In this document: piece after piece, positions 16,055 through 25,145 of the stretch
Layout of the letters: the number at the start of each line of letters is the position of its first letter
Position numbering within the stretch: position 1 is the stretch's first letter
The notes under the pieces: model-generated
What the model saw: the letters and a program-made list of their open reading frames with translations, nothing else
Told to the model about the DNA's origin: nothing
Databases searched by the model: none
NCBI RefSeq assembly: GCF_900290195.1
Contig: NZ_OLMF01000004.1
Span: forward strand, 1,105,501 to 1,169,500
Reading direction: 5' to 3'
DNA length: 64,000 nucleotides
Source of the DNA: Anaerococcus marasmi
Lineage (GTDB): Bacteria; Bacillota; Clostridia; Tissierellales; Peptoniphilaceae
Translations under genes and position numbers: made by a program

Positions 16055-17428
16055 ATTTGCTCTTAAAGCCTCTATGGCTGATAGTTTGGTTGCTCTTCTG
16101 GCTGGGATATAGCCTGCAAGGACTCCTACCATTGATGAAAAGCCAACTCCTACTAGGGCTAGCCATATTGGAATTAGGAGGATTTTAGCATCTTCTCCCC
16201 CTCCCATAAAGATCCCCGATCCTTGGGCGAATTTATTTATCAGGCTTCCTATAAGTAGGGAAATGATAAGTCCCACAATTCCTCCGAAGAATCCTATAAA
16301 GCCCGATTCTATAAGAAACATGGACCTTATATCGTTGATGGAAGCCCCTATTACCTTCATCACTCCGATTTCCTTTTGTCTTTCATAGATACTCATAAGC
16401 ATGGTGTTGATTATTCCTATAGCCGAAACTATGAAGGCAACGGAGCCGATTCCTCCAAGTATCAGTGTTACAATCATGCTAGTCTTTTTGATCTCTTCGG
16501 CAGATCCTGCAGATGATTGGGTCTGAAAACCCGCCTTTCTTATGGCTTTTTCGACTTCTTCTAGCTTTTCAACATCTTCTACTACAACACTTAAGTTATC
16601 GTATTTAATCTGACCGTCATCTTTGACCTCTATTGGTTTTCCATCAGGGCCAAAGTTTTGGTTAAGCTGTGGACTTTCTAGTTTCTTATCTTCCTTTTGA
16701 AGCTTCTTGTAGAGGCTTTCGTTAATCACTGATGACCAGCCCATTACAAAGGACTTGGAGTTTAGGGTACCAGAAATCTCCACAGGAATATCCGCATGGG
16801 TCGGCTTTTTCTCCTCACCATTTTCCTGATTTTCATCTCCAAAATTGACCCCGTCGTCATTTTCATCTTTCCATCCTAGCCTTATAAAATACTTATGGCC
16901 CCTGTAGTCGAAATCTTCGACGGGCTCTCCGGAGTAGCCTCCTCCTCCTTCACGAATCATCTTCATAGGCCTAACCTCAGATCCTAGGATAATCTTATTG
17001 TCATCAGTCCTATTCATCTTAGAACCTGAACTAAACATATCTCCTGTAAGCTTATCGATTACATCATCTGGCATTACTTGGATTTGACTATCTAGGCTGT
17101 AGTCATCTTCTCCTTCTATCTTGATTTCACTATAGAAGCTTTTGAATGGAACTACGACCTTGACCCCATCTATGCTTTGAAGTCTCGAGATACTTGCTTG
17201 GTCAACCTTAGTCGAACCCCCATTATTTTCTGTGAGGATAGTAATAGAAGTAAGACCTCCGAATGATTCTACCATATCCTTTTGTTGTTGGTTAATCCCC
17301 AAGGCGAAGGCAATCATTAGGATTATGGAGCTTGCTCCAATAACTACAGATAGGACTGTTAGGACTGTCCTTGACTTCCTTCTGACTAGGTTTCTTAGGG
17401 CCATCTGGAATCTGTCACTAATCTTCAT
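16052..17428 (-). CDS. MacB-type ABC transporter permease
   Basis: A 458-residue permease of the MacB/FtsX family. The first helix (about 20-42, preceded by ALRNLVRRKSRTVLTVLSVVIG) is followed by a large extracytoplasmic domain of about 260 residues with Gly/Asp-rich loops. Three C-terminal helices follow, with FtsX-type text (INTMLMSIYERQKEIGVMKVIGAS) and the end PARRATKLSAIEALRAN. MacB-like systems move substrates by mechanotransmission rather than by passing them through a channel. It overlaps the preceding gene by 11 bp and works with the ATPase at 18445. Its stop codon lies inside an 18-bp direct repeat. Confidence 0.87.
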   Translation of the reverse strand: MKISDRFQMALRNLVRRKSRTVLTVLSVVIGASSIILMIAFALGINQQQKDMVESFGGLTSITILTENNGGSTKVDQASISRLQSIDGVKVVVPFKSFYSEIKIEGEDDYSLDSQIQVMPDDVIDKLTGDMFSSGSKMNRTDDNKIILGSEVRPMKMIREGGGGYSGEPVEDFDYRGHKYFIRLGWKDENDDGVNFGDENQENGEEKKPTHADIPVEISGTLNSKSFVMGWSSVINESLYKKLQKEDKKLESPQLNQNFGPDGKPIEVKDDGQIKYDNLSVVVEDVEKLEEVEKAIRKAGFQTQSSAGSAEEIKKTSMIVTLILGGIGSVAFIVSAIGIINTMLMSIYERQKEIGVMKVIGASINDIRSMFLIESGFIGFFGGIVGLIISLLIGSLINKFAQGSGIFMGGGEDAKILLIPIWLALVGVGFSSMVGVLAGYIPARRATKLSAIEALRAN

Positions 17429-18455
17429 CGTCTATTATTAGCTCCTCGTTCTTTTTCCCCTTCCTTTTCTTTCTCAAAAGTAAGAGCAGAAGGGCTGCAA
17501 GGACTATAATTCCTATCCAGATAAAGGGAGATGAGAGCACTGATGAGTTTTCCTCCATAGGAGGAGCTTCTCCTATCATCTCTCCTGTTTCAGGATCGAT
17601 CATTCCGCCTTCTCCTTCAAAGCCTCCCATTACTTCAGTGCTAAAGTCCTTAGTCTTCTTGTAGGCCTTGCCCCTGGAGTCTTCGTAGATTATCTCTATA
17701 GTTCCAGATATCTTGCCCTCAGATTTGGGAGTTATGTTACAAGAGAAGGTCTCCGTGCTTCCAGCGTTGAAGTTTCCAATAAATCTCTCGTTTTCATCTA
17801 CGTCAAAGCCATCTCCCTTGACCCTTACCATTACCGTATCGAGATTATCCTTTCCTGTATTATAGATATTTACAGATAAAGATCCAGGAGTATTGGCATT
17901 TAGCTCTCCCAATTTGACCTTGCCGAAGTTTACTCCAGACCTTTGGGCTACAGGGATGCCAATGGTTTCTGTGCTCTTGTATTGGTTGCCCAAATAGTCC
18001 TCATATTCCATGGTAAGATTTACCACATAAGGACCTGGAGTTGCATTTGGTAGGACGCTCATTGTTATGTATTTACTAGTCCAATCCCAAGGGTAGAGGG
18101 CTGCTACATAGAAGGTATTTGACCTATCTACCGGTGTAAAGACAGATCCATCAGATACGAGGGTATTGTTGGCAGTGCTAGTATTTTGTGGAGCAGATGC
18201 CAGGGTTTGCTCTAGGGTAACCTTGAGATTGTAGATAGTGTTTTCATTATTAGTGTTATAGAGGGTAAAGGATAAGTCGAAGTTCTCCCCTGCCTCTGCT
18301 ATAGATGGGCTAAGCTCATAGTCTGAGATTATAAGCTTAGGTTGATTTTTGATAGGACCTTGGGAAGAGCCTGTATCATTTGCCCCTGGGATAGCTTCTC
18401 CAGAGGAAGTTTCAGCTGTATTTGTAGTTTCTGTTGTGTCAATATTAGCCATCAT
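17418..18455 (-). CDS. Tail-anchored CARDB/S-layer-like protein partner of the ABC system
   Basis: A 345-residue protein with beta-sandwich repeats of the CARDB/NEW3 kind (PKLIISDYELSPSIAEAGENFDLSFTLYNTN near 38; a second unit near 170-260). A C-terminal transmembrane helix (about 306-327) and a lysine-rich, acidic cytoplasmic tail follow. Such proteins commonly sit between MacB-like ATPases and permeases in Clostridia and may form the extracellular part of the pump. Oddly, the N terminus (Thr/Ser/Glu-rich) shows no signal peptide, and the start overlaps the ATPase gene by 11 bp. Confidence 0.7.
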   Translation of the reverse strand: MMANIDTTETTNTAETSSGEAIPGANDTGSSQGPIKNQPKLIISDYELSPSIAEAGENFDLSFTLYNTNNENTIYNLKVTLEQTLASAPQNTSTANNTLVSDGSVFTPVDRSNTFYVAALYPWDWTSKYITMSVLPNATPGPYVVNLTMEYEDYLGNQYKSTETIGIPVAQRSGVNFGKVKLGELNANTPGSLSVNIYNTGKDNLDTVMVRVKGDGFDVDENERFIGNFNAGSTETFSCNITPKSEGKISGTIEIIYEDSRGKAYKKTKDFSTEVMGGFEGEGGMIDPETGEMIGEAPPMEENSSVLSSPFIWIGIIVLAALLLLLLRKKRKGKKNEELIIDDED

Positions 18456-19161
18456 TTTCTAGTACCTCGTCAATTGTATATTTCTCGTGAATTTTCTCTA
18501 AACGTCCGTCTCTCATAAAAAGTACCTTGTCAGCAAACTCGGTCATCTCTTCATCGTGGGTTACCATAATAAAGGTCTGCTGGTTTTCTTTGGTAATCTT
18601 TTTGATAAGATTCATAATCTCAAAGCTCGTCTTGGTGTCGAGATTTCCTGTCGGTTCATCGGCAAAGATAATCTTTGGAAGGCCAACGAAAGCACGAGCT
18701 ATGGAGACTCTTTGTTGCTGACCACCGGAAAGCTCGTTTGGCTTGTTGTCCATCCTATCAGAAAGACCCACTTCCTTTAAGATCTTGTAGGCTTCCTTCT
18801 TTCTCTCCTCCCTACTAAGTCCCTTGAAGGTTAGGGGAAGGGAGACATTCTCCCAGGCTGATAGATAAGGAAGGAGGTTGTAGGATTGGAAGACAAAGCC
18901 TATATTTAGGTTTCTAAATTTAGTAATCTCTTCCTCATTAAGGTCGGTTAGGGAGATATTTCCGTATTTTATAGATCCCTTGGTCGGTCTTTCAAGACCT
19001 GCGAGCATATTAAGTAGGGTCGACTTACCCGAACCACTCGTTCCCAAAAGAGCCACAAACTCGCCCTTTTTAATATCTAGGTCTATCCCATCCAGGGCCT
19101 TTATGATATTACCACCTAGCTTGTAATATTTCTTAAGCCCTCTGACTTCTATTAAACTCAC
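18445..19161 (-). CDS. MacB/LolD-type ABC transporter ATPase
   Basis: A 238-residue single-module ATPase with Walker A GTSGSGKSTLL, Q-loop VFQSYNLLPYLSAWENV, signature LSGGQQQRVSIARA, Walker B IIFADEPTGNLD and switch His in MVTHDEEM. The LNDLNEEE-type region and DEPTGNLDTKTS are typical of the LolD/MacB/FtsE branch. Its start codon shares a base with the stop of the FemX-like gene upstream. It drives the permease at 16052. Confidence 0.92.
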   Translation of the reverse strand: MSLIEVRGLKKYYKLGGNIIKALDGIDLDIKKGEFVALLGTSGSGKSTLLNMLAGLERPTKGSIKYGNISLTDLNEEEITKFRNLNIGFVFQSYNLLPYLSAWENVSLPLTFKGLSREERKKEAYKILKEVGLSDRMDNKPNELSGGQQQRVSIARAFVGLPKIIFADEPTGNLDTKTSFEIMNLIKKITKENQQTFIMVTHDEEMTEFADKVLFMRDGRLEKIHEKYTIDEVLENDG

Positions 19162-20186
19162 TAGTCTTCCTTTTCTTCCTCTTTCTTGAAGTGAGGATTT
19201 TTCTCCTTGATATATTCGTCATAAAGCTTCTCATCTAGGACAATGTCGATTTCTCCTATGAGATTTTCTACATTTTCTTCTGTAAATTTCCTCTTAAATC
19301 TGTAGAGTCCGTCGGAATCGTCAGCCTCGAAAATTCCTCCCATATCATAATGGTCATAGCCTTTTTCTGCTGCATATTTTACTTCTTCGTAGTTTATCTG
19401 ATAGTTTTGACCCATGTCCTTATGCTCATCACTTGAACCACCATAAAGGGCAAGGGCCCTGTTTCCATAGCAGATTAACATAGATGAACAAAGTGGAGTC
19501 TCGTCTAGATAAGAAACTGAAAGCCTTATCTCGTCCTTGTAATTATCATAAAGAGCCTTGAAATACTCGTAAGGTCTGTGATTAATACCAGCTCTTTCGG
19601 CAGTATCTACTACTTGCTTGTAGAGGATATCCACTCCTTCTTCTCCGACTTCCCTTGTCTTGATTCCGTCCCTGTAGGATTTTCTGGTGTGTTTTCTAGT
19701 ATTTTTGGAGAAATTCTTGAAGATCTCTTCCCCATCTCTCCCGTCTATGTCTAGGACCATGTTAAGAAGGGGCTGAGATGAAGTAGTCTTGTCATGGCGG
19801 ATAGTAATTCCGTTTTCCGCATAGAGCTTAACTAAATCCTCATCCCTGCGAACTAATGGGTCTATACGAAGGAGGAAGCCGTAATTTTCCTTAGCAAATT
19901 CACTTGCTTCGTCAATTAATTCCTTCACCAATTCTATATCTCTTAGGTCACAGACAGGTCCTCTCGTAGCATAGAAGAAGTTCTTGCCGACCTTTCCATC
20001 TTTTATATATAAAACTGAAAGGGCTCCCTTGATTTCGCCATCTTCTTCGACATAGAAGTAGACGCTTTCCCAATTGGCCTTGATATTCGCCCAGCGCATA
20101 TCCTGCATGAAGTTGCCATATGGCGAATTCTTGATAAAATCATTGTATTTTTTAACTAAGTCCTTGTTGTTTTTATCTAAAATCAT
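19161..20186 (-). CDS. FemX/FemAB-type peptidyltransferase
   Basis: A 341-residue protein of the Fem family, built from two GNAT-like folds. The family builds interpeptide bridges of peptidoglycan using aminoacyl-tRNA. Family-like segments are SPYGNFMQDMRWANIK near the N terminus, FYATRGPVCD near 85, SKNTRKHTRKSYRDGI near 170, and the C-terminal MGGIFEADDSDGLYRFKRKF. The coiled-coil arm seen in FemA is not obvious. It is the first gene of a coupled four-gene unit with the MacB-type transporter, behind a clear promoter. Confidence 0.85.
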   Translation of the reverse strand: MILDKNNKDLVKKYNDFIKNSPYGNFMQDMRWANIKANWESVYFYVEEDGEIKGALSVLYIKDGKVGKNFFYATRGPVCDLRDIELVKELIDEASEFAKENYGFLLRIDPLVRRDEDLVKLYAENGITIRHDKTTSSQPLLNMVLDIDGRDGEEIFKNFSKNTRKHTRKSYRDGIKTREVGEEGVDILYKQVVDTAERAGINHRPYEYFKALYDNYKDEIRLSVSYLDETPLCSSMLICYGNRALALYGGSSDEHKDMGQNYQINYEEVKYAAEKGYDHYDMGGIFEADDSDGLYRFKRKFTEENVENLIGEIDIVLDEKLYDEYIKEKNPHFKKEEEKED

Positions 20187-20243
20187 ATTACTCTCTCTTT
20201 CACTTCAAATTAACTGTTATGCCCCTAGCCATACATTTACTTA

Positions 20244-20272
20244 ATTATAACAGGAGCTAGGGGTTTTTTCAA
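20244..20272 (-). promoter_or_regulatory. Promoter of the FemX-ABC operon
   Basis: On the minus strand TTGAAA (20267-20272), a 17-bp spacer and TATAAT (20244-20249). One arm of an 8-bp dyad, CCCCTAGC/GCTAGGGG (20222-20229 and 20256-20263), falls in the spacer and the other in the early transcribed region. Confidence 0.8.
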
Positions 20273-20278
20273 TATATT

Positions 20279-20722
20279 CTATTGATAGATTACCCTTCCC
20301 TCATCATAAAACCAGGTGATTTCTTGGAATTTCCCTTCATAAATATCAAAAATCCTATCCATTGACTCAGAAAGCCCGTCGCTTTTTTTCATATTATCAT
20401 AAGAATCCCAGAAGAGCCTACCTTCCCTATTATTTTCGATAAGCTCTCCCTTAAAGTCACTCGTCCTAAAGAGAAACCCAATATCTCGCCTTCCTTCGAC
20501 AATCCAAGTGATAAGACCAACAAGTTTAGGATTTTCGATATCGAGATTAGTCTCCTCCTTGGCCTCTCTAATGACAGAATCGGTAAGGCTCTCCCCTTCC
20601 TCGACCTTGCCTCCAGGAAAAGTAAGCCCCTCCCAGCCATATTTTTTGACCTTGTCAAGAACTAGAACCCTATCATTAACTTCATCACAAATCATAACCA
20701 TATTCATTAATCTAGTCTGCAT
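20279..20722 (-). CDS. MutT/Nudix hydrolase (8-oxo-dGTP type)
   Basis: A 147-residue Nudix enzyme. The box is complete: GGKVEEGESLTDSVIREAKEET gives the spaced G-x5-E-x7-R-E-x2-E-E ligand pattern. The N-terminal MVMICDEVNDRVLVLDKV and the WEGLTFPGGK entry resemble 8-oxo-dGTP diphosphatases of Firmicutes (MutT/YtkD-like). These remove oxidised nucleotides from the pool. The substrate assignment is by family resemblance only. It is followed by the promoter of the FemX operon. Confidence 0.85.
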   Translation of the reverse strand: MQTRLMNMVMICDEVNDRVLVLDKVKKYGWEGLTFPGGKVEEGESLTDSVIREAKEETNLDIENPKLVGLITWIVEGRRDIGFLFRTSDFKGELIENNREGRLFWDSYDNMKKSDGLSESMDRIFDIYEGKFQEITWFYDEGRVIYQ

Positions 20723-20860
20723 AAATCCTCACTAACTTTATCTTCTCTTATTATTATATGTTATTTATAATTAAGTAAAAGTTTGTACAAAAAATTGGAC
20801 CCTAAGGCCCATTGATTTAGGATTTTTGAAAATGATTTAGAAAGTCTTTAGGTGGTAAGG

Positions 20861-20890
20861 TAAAAGGCTATGAGTTTAATGCTCACAGCC
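20861..20890 (-). terminator. Terminator after the FtsX-type permease
   Basis: A 9-bp stem with one G-U pair (20866-20874 with 20882-20890) is followed by TTTTACC on the minus strand. Confidence 0.7.
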
Positions 20891-20896
20891 CTTTTC

Positions 20897-23401
20897 TTAT
20901 ATAGTCTTGAAAGTATTATCTGAGTTTTCGTTTATTGTTTTAAGACCACTATTTATTGCTACTAAAACTCCTGCCATCATAAATACAAATACTATTATTA
21001 GAGGGATATAATTCATATTTGTTATCAGGCCTTTTATTGCAAATCCTAATTCATAGTTACTCCTATAGGCTCTTAACACAATACCTATAGCGAACATAAA
21101 GATATAGGCTAAGAAAATATTTTTAAACAATATCTTCCCTTCTCCAAATACCATCTTTTCCATTTGTTTTTCTGTCATGCCTGCTGTTGATAGAAGTTTA
21201 AAATCATTGGCTCTCGCTCTAAGGTTGCCTTTAAAACTATTATAGGCATTGGAAAGAGCAATCGTTATAAGAATGATTTGGATAGCTAGATTTAGAAGTC
21301 TTTCATTCCTTATTACTTCTTTATCCATAGCTGCTTTTAGAATTTCTGTGGAAGTTCCATGGTCAGATTTTGCAACATAGGTCGAAATCACTTTTTCTGC
21401 ATCTTCAAATACTTTTTCTTTATTATTATCAGCTTTAATTTTTACAAAGTAATAATAAACTGGGTCGCCTTCATCTATTCCATATTCATCAATAAATTTT
21501 TTCATGGTACTTTCACTTGTAAAGATAGATATTTGATTGTCATTATAAGCTTCTAGATTATAAGGCATTTCATCGATACTTGAATCTATTTTTATAGGCA
21601 TGGACTTACCATCTGCATTATATTTTAAAGTTACTTTTCCAGTATTCTTATCAGAAATTTTTATATATTCATTAAAAGAATAAGGGCTTCTACTATCTTT
21701 TGGAATTTTATTTAGTAGTAAATACTTTGCATTCGAAATATTATTTTCTTTTAAAAGTTTTTCGAAATCCTCATCTGTTAAGGCATATATGTTGGAATGT
21801 AATTTATCTTCCAGTATTTTACCGCTATTTAAAGCTTCATTTAAATCCTTAGAAATAAAATCCTTATTATCACCAAGGTAAAATTTTGTATCAACTCTTT
21901 GGTATACATGCAATTGGTCTATGCCTTCAACTTCTTCTATATCATGAACAAAGTTTTTATCCAAAAAATCACCTATATAAATACTAGAGTCAAAATTGTA
22001 AGGACTTTGGTAGTTATTATATTTTTCCTCTAAACTTCCATATGCCCGACTTACTAAAACATTAGTCAGTACCAAGGCAGACAGAGCCATGGAAATTACA
22101 ATAATTCGATAGGTTGAACGATAAGACCTGTAATAATCTTTTGCTAAAGTCTTTTCTATTGGTCCATTTATTTTTGATTTTCCTAATTTAATATTTTTTT
22201 CTGTAATCCCATTTAAACCTTCGACAACATTTATCTTCGCACTTTTCTTGGCAGGGACCAATGCTGAAAAATACACCATTATCAAGGATAACAAAACAAT
22301 TATTAAAATAGATATAGGGCTTGGAAATATGAAATGGAAATCCATAGATTTTACACTTTGACCTAAAATATTTGATATGTTTTGATAAGATTTTGTATTA
22401 TTAAGCCACATCAAATATAAGAGCAGATTTGCAGAAGCCAAAGATAAGATTGTTCCCAAGGCTATTGGTAAGGTTGAAAGTTTAAATGCTTTCTTTCGAA
22501 TTAATTGCTTTACCTGCTTATCTGTCATCCCAGTGCTTTTTAATAGAGCAATTTCCTTTAAATCCCTATTATTCCATACATTAAAAGCCCCATAAATGAT
22601 AAATGCAAAAAGTAGGCAAAGAAAGAAGGCTGATCCATATTGTTCTAAAGCTGAGTTTACAACACTTTTTGGTGGAATGATTCCTTTTGGATAGACCATT
22701 TTATATTCTAAGATATCTTTATTATAAAATACTCTACCAATATCTAGGGCATGATTCTCATCAATATTCATTTCTGATAAAATTTCCCTAGTCTTTGTAT
22801 AAGTATCTCTTATATTTTTATACCAAATCTGGGCTTCTATTCCATCATTTTTTTCAAACAAGACTTTTTTATCATCACTTTCAGATAAACCTACAAACAT
22901 AGCCTCTTCAAATGAAGAGCTAAAATCATCATAAGTACCAACTATTTTATAAGTTTTATCACGAACATTTATTTCAGAACCCAAATCATATTCTTTATTT
23001 TTTATTAAAAATCTCTCTGGTACTAAAAGTTCATTTGCTTTTTCTGGCTTTTTTCCTTCCTTAATGTCATAGCCTAAAAGACTTACAGGATCTCCATTTT
23101 CATATATAACTGCATTTAAGTCTGTTTTTATTATTTTATTGAAAGAAACTTTTTCTATATCTTTATTGTTTTTTAATTTATCATAAAAACCTTCGTCAAT
23201 TCCAGTTATCTTCACATGATAATCTCCAAAAGTTTTCTTTACATACTCATACTTGTCAGTTTTTAACGAGTTGAGGATAAAAATTACAGTTCCTAATAAC
23301 ATTACTGCTAAAAGTATTGATATTTTAATAGAAAAACTGTCTTTCTTATTATTTTTTACAGCTCCATCAGCTAGGTCATTAATAATTTTCATAAGTTCCA
23401 T
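20897..23401 (-). CDS. Large FtsX-type ABC permease (two FtsX halves)
   Basis: An 834-residue permease. One N-terminal helix (about 26-46) is followed by an outer domain of about 200 residues. A three-helix FtsX block comes next, with ALLKSTGMTDKQVKQLI as its coupling motif. A fifth helix (IIVISMALSALVLTNVLV), a second outer domain of about 220 residues, and a final three-helix FtsX block with KLLSTAGMTEKQMEKMVFG complete it. This 8-helix duplicated layout differs from the 10-helix BceB permeases, although the gene sits beside a two-component system as Bce genes do. The start overlaps the ATPase gene by 23 bp. A role in antimicrobial-peptide response is an inference from context. Confidence 0.82.
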   Translation of the reverse strand: MELMKIINDLADGAVKNNKKDSFSIKISILLAVMLLGTVIFILNSLKTDKYEYVKKTFGDYHVKITGIDEGFYDKLKNNKDIEKVSFNKIIKTDLNAVIYENGDPVSLLGYDIKEGKKPEKANELLVPERFLIKNKEYDLGSEINVRDKTYKIVGTYDDFSSSFEEAMFVGLSESDDKKVLFEKNDGIEAQIWYKNIRDTYTKTREILSEMNIDENHALDIGRVFYNKDILEYKMVYPKGIIPPKSVVNSALEQYGSAFFLCLLFAFIIYGAFNVWNNRDLKEIALLKSTGMTDKQVKQLIRKKAFKLSTLPIALGTILSLASANLLLYLMWLNNTKSYQNISNILGQSVKSMDFHFIFPSPISILIIVLLSLIMVYFSALVPAKKSAKINVVEGLNGITEKNIKLGKSKINGPIEKTLAKDYYRSYRSTYRIIVISMALSALVLTNVLVSRAYGSLEEKYNNYQSPYNFDSSIYIGDFLDKNFVHDIEEVEGIDQLHVYQRVDTKFYLGDNKDFISKDLNEALNSGKILEDKLHSNIYALTDEDFEKLLKENNISNAKYLLLNKIPKDSRSPYSFNEYIKISDKNTGKVTLKYNADGKSMPIKIDSSIDEMPYNLEAYNDNQISIFTSESTMKKFIDEYGIDEGDPVYYYFVKIKADNNKEKVFEDAEKVISTYVAKSDHGTSTEILKAAMDKEVIRNERLLNLAIQIILITIALSNAYNSFKGNLRARANDFKLLSTAGMTEKQMEKMVFGEGKILFKNIFLAYIFMFAIGIVLRAYRSNYELGFAIKGLITNMNYIPLIIVFVFMMAGVLVAINSGLKTINENSDNTFKTI

Positions 23402-24068
23402 CTCCTAAGAAATTTAACCTACCGTCTACCATTCTATAGACCTTGTCACAAGAATTTGCTACTTTTTCATCATGAGTTATGATCATAATTGTAGAATTTA
23501 GTCTCTTATTTACAAGTCTGAAAAGTCCTATGATTTCTTCAGAATTTTTTCTATCAAGATTTCCTGTAGGTTCATCTGCTAGGATAATGGCAGGTCTTGT
23601 AATAAGGCTTCTAGCAATAGCCACCCTTTGTTGCTCACCACCTGATAATTGTTTTGGATACCTATCAAGCTTTCCTTCTATTCCTAGTATCGATAAAATT
23701 TCCTTTAAATATTCGTCATCTGCCTTTTTATTGTCTAACAAAAGAGGAAGTAAAATATTTTTTCGAACGTTGATGTTTGGAATCAAATTAAAAAATTGAT
23801 AGACAACGCCTATATTCCTTCTGCGAAATACTGTCATTTCATCTTTGTTAAACTTGGTAATATTTTTATCTTGAATAAATATATCACCACTTGTTGGTTT
23901 ATCAACTCCTGCAAGTAAATGAAGTAGTGTAGATTTACCAGATCCACTGTCTCCAATGATGGCAACTAGGTCTCCTTTTTCTAGTTCAAAGTTTACATTT
24001 GAAAGGGCATTTACTTCTACTCCGCCCTTATATGTTTTTGTTAAATCAACTGTTTTTACTATATTCAT
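23379..24068 (-). CDS. ABC transporter ATPase paired with the FtsX-type permease
   Basis: A 229-residue ATPase of the LolD/BceA branch with Walker A GDSGSGKSTLL, Q-loop VYQFFNLIPNINVRKNI, signature LSGGEQQRVAIARSL, Walker B IILADEPTGNLD and MIITHDEKVA. It is preceded by AGGAGG and by a promoter region containing two tandem 11-bp repeats. It energises the overlapping permease. Confidence 0.92.
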   Translation of the reverse strand: MNIVKTVDLTKTYKGGVEVNALSNVNFELEKGDLVAIIGDSGSGKSTLLHLLAGVDKPTSGDIFIQDKNITKFNKDEMTVFRRRNIGVVYQFFNLIPNINVRKNILLPLLLDNKKADDEYLKEILSILGIEGKLDRYPKQLSGGEQQRVAIARSLITRPAIILADEPTGNLDRKNSEEIIGLFRLVNKRLNSTIMIITHDEKVANSCDKVYRMVDGRLNFLGDGTYENY

Positions 24069-24109
24069 ATTGTATCCTCCTTAACTTGTCTATATAATAT
24101 TAGACTTAA

Positions 24110-24131
24110 GTGACTAGAAAGTGACTAGAAA
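24110..24131 (-). promoter_or_regulatory. Tandem 11-bp direct repeats upstream of the ABC pair
   Basis: Two perfect head-to-tail copies of TTTCTAGTCAC (minus strand) end just upstream of a TATTAT-type -10. Direct repeats with 11-bp period are the usual binding geometry of OmpR/PhoB-family response regulators, and such a regulator is encoded next door. Confidence 0.6.
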
Positions 24132-24163
24132 AAAACTGTGTCTTATTTTTAGACACAGTCTTA
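24128..24163 (-). terminator. Terminator between the histidine kinase and the ABC genes
   Basis: A perfect 8-bp stem ACTGTGTC / GACACAGT (24135-24142, 24152-24159) is followed by TTTTTTTC on the minus strand. It separates the regulator transcript from the transporter transcript. Confidence 0.85.
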
Positions 24164-24167
24164 AAAT

Positions 24168-25145
24168 TTAATTATAAAATCTCAGTTCAAAGGCATTTGA
24201 TTTCTTACCTTTATGATATAAAAGTTCTCCATTTTGTCTTTCCATAACAGATTTTGCCATAGGAAGTCCAATCCCATAACCTTTTGAATTTGGATCCAGC
24301 TTATAAAAACGTTTAAAAACTTTTTCTAACATTTTTCGATCTAAGCCATCTGAGAAATCTTCTATTAATATGCTCTTATATAAGTTCGTATCTTTTAGAT
24401 GAATTTCTATATGTCTATCTTCTGTTGCTTCTAGACCATTTTTCATCACATTAAATGCTGCTTCATAAGTCCATTTCTTATCGCATATAAGATAAAAGTC
24501 ATCTCCATAAAGTGGAATTTCAACATTATCATTGATAAAATAATCTTTTAGCTTTTGTATAATATCTTCAATTAATTCTCGAGCAGATATCCTGTCTTTT
24601 GTCATTTCTATTGTTCCAGAATCAAGGGCTGCAAGTTTTAATAAAATGTCAGATAAGTTGTGGAGTCTAAGTAAATTATCTCTAAGTCTTTCTATATATT
24701 CTTCGTAAAAGTTGTCATCTTCGTCTTCTAATAAGTCTAGCAATAATAGTGATCCAGTCAATGGAGTTTTTATTTGATGGGCAATGTCCTCTGTATATTC
24801 TCTTAATGTATCTTTGTTTTTCTCTGCATTTTCAGCTATTTTCTTGCTTTCTATAATAATTTTAATAATCTCATCTCTTAATTTTCCAAATTCATCGTCA
24901 ATAATTTCGTAATTATCAGAGTTTATATCAAGTGAATGGATAAGATTAAATATATTATTAATCTTATCTTCTAGCTCTATTTCTTTTTTCTTTTCAAATT
25001 TTCTAATAATTAGAAATAGAATTATATTTATTAGTAGAAAGCCGAAAAGTGTTAGAATATCAAATCTTGGGTTGATATAAACTACAAACAAAGACATTAT
25101 CAAATTTAAAATTAAGACAAGTAAAATATTTTTGTTTTTACTCAT
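24168..25145 (-). CDS. Sensor histidine kinase, short-loop (intramembrane-sensing) type
   Basis: A 325-residue kinase with two N-terminal helices (about 8-26 and 33-50) joined by only a few residues, so it lacks an extracellular sensor domain. The H-box is TEDIAHQIKTPLTG, the N-box AFNVMKNGLEAT, and the ATP-lid motifs are DFSDGLD and GYGIGLPMAKSVM. This is the BceS/VanS-like short type that usually takes its signal from a partner ABC transporter. It overlaps the response-regulator C terminus by eight bases. Since that regulator frame is broken, the pathway may be off or phase-variable. Confidence 0.88.
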   Translation of the reverse strand: MSKNKNILLVLILNLIMSLFVVYINPRFDILTLFGFLLINIILFLIIRKFEKKKEIELEDKINNIFNLIHSLDINSDNYEIIDDEFGKLRDEIIKIIIESKKIAENAEKNKDTLREYTEDIAHQIKTPLTGSLLLLDLLEDEDDNFYEEYIERLRDNLLRLHNLSDILLKLAALDSGTIEMTKDRISARELIEDIIQKLKDYFINDNVEIPLYGDDFYLICDKKWTYEAAFNVMKNGLEATEDRHIEIHLKDTNLYKSILIEDFSDGLDRKMLEKVFKRFYKLDPNSKGYGIGLPMAKSVMERQNGELLYHKGKKSNAFELRFYN

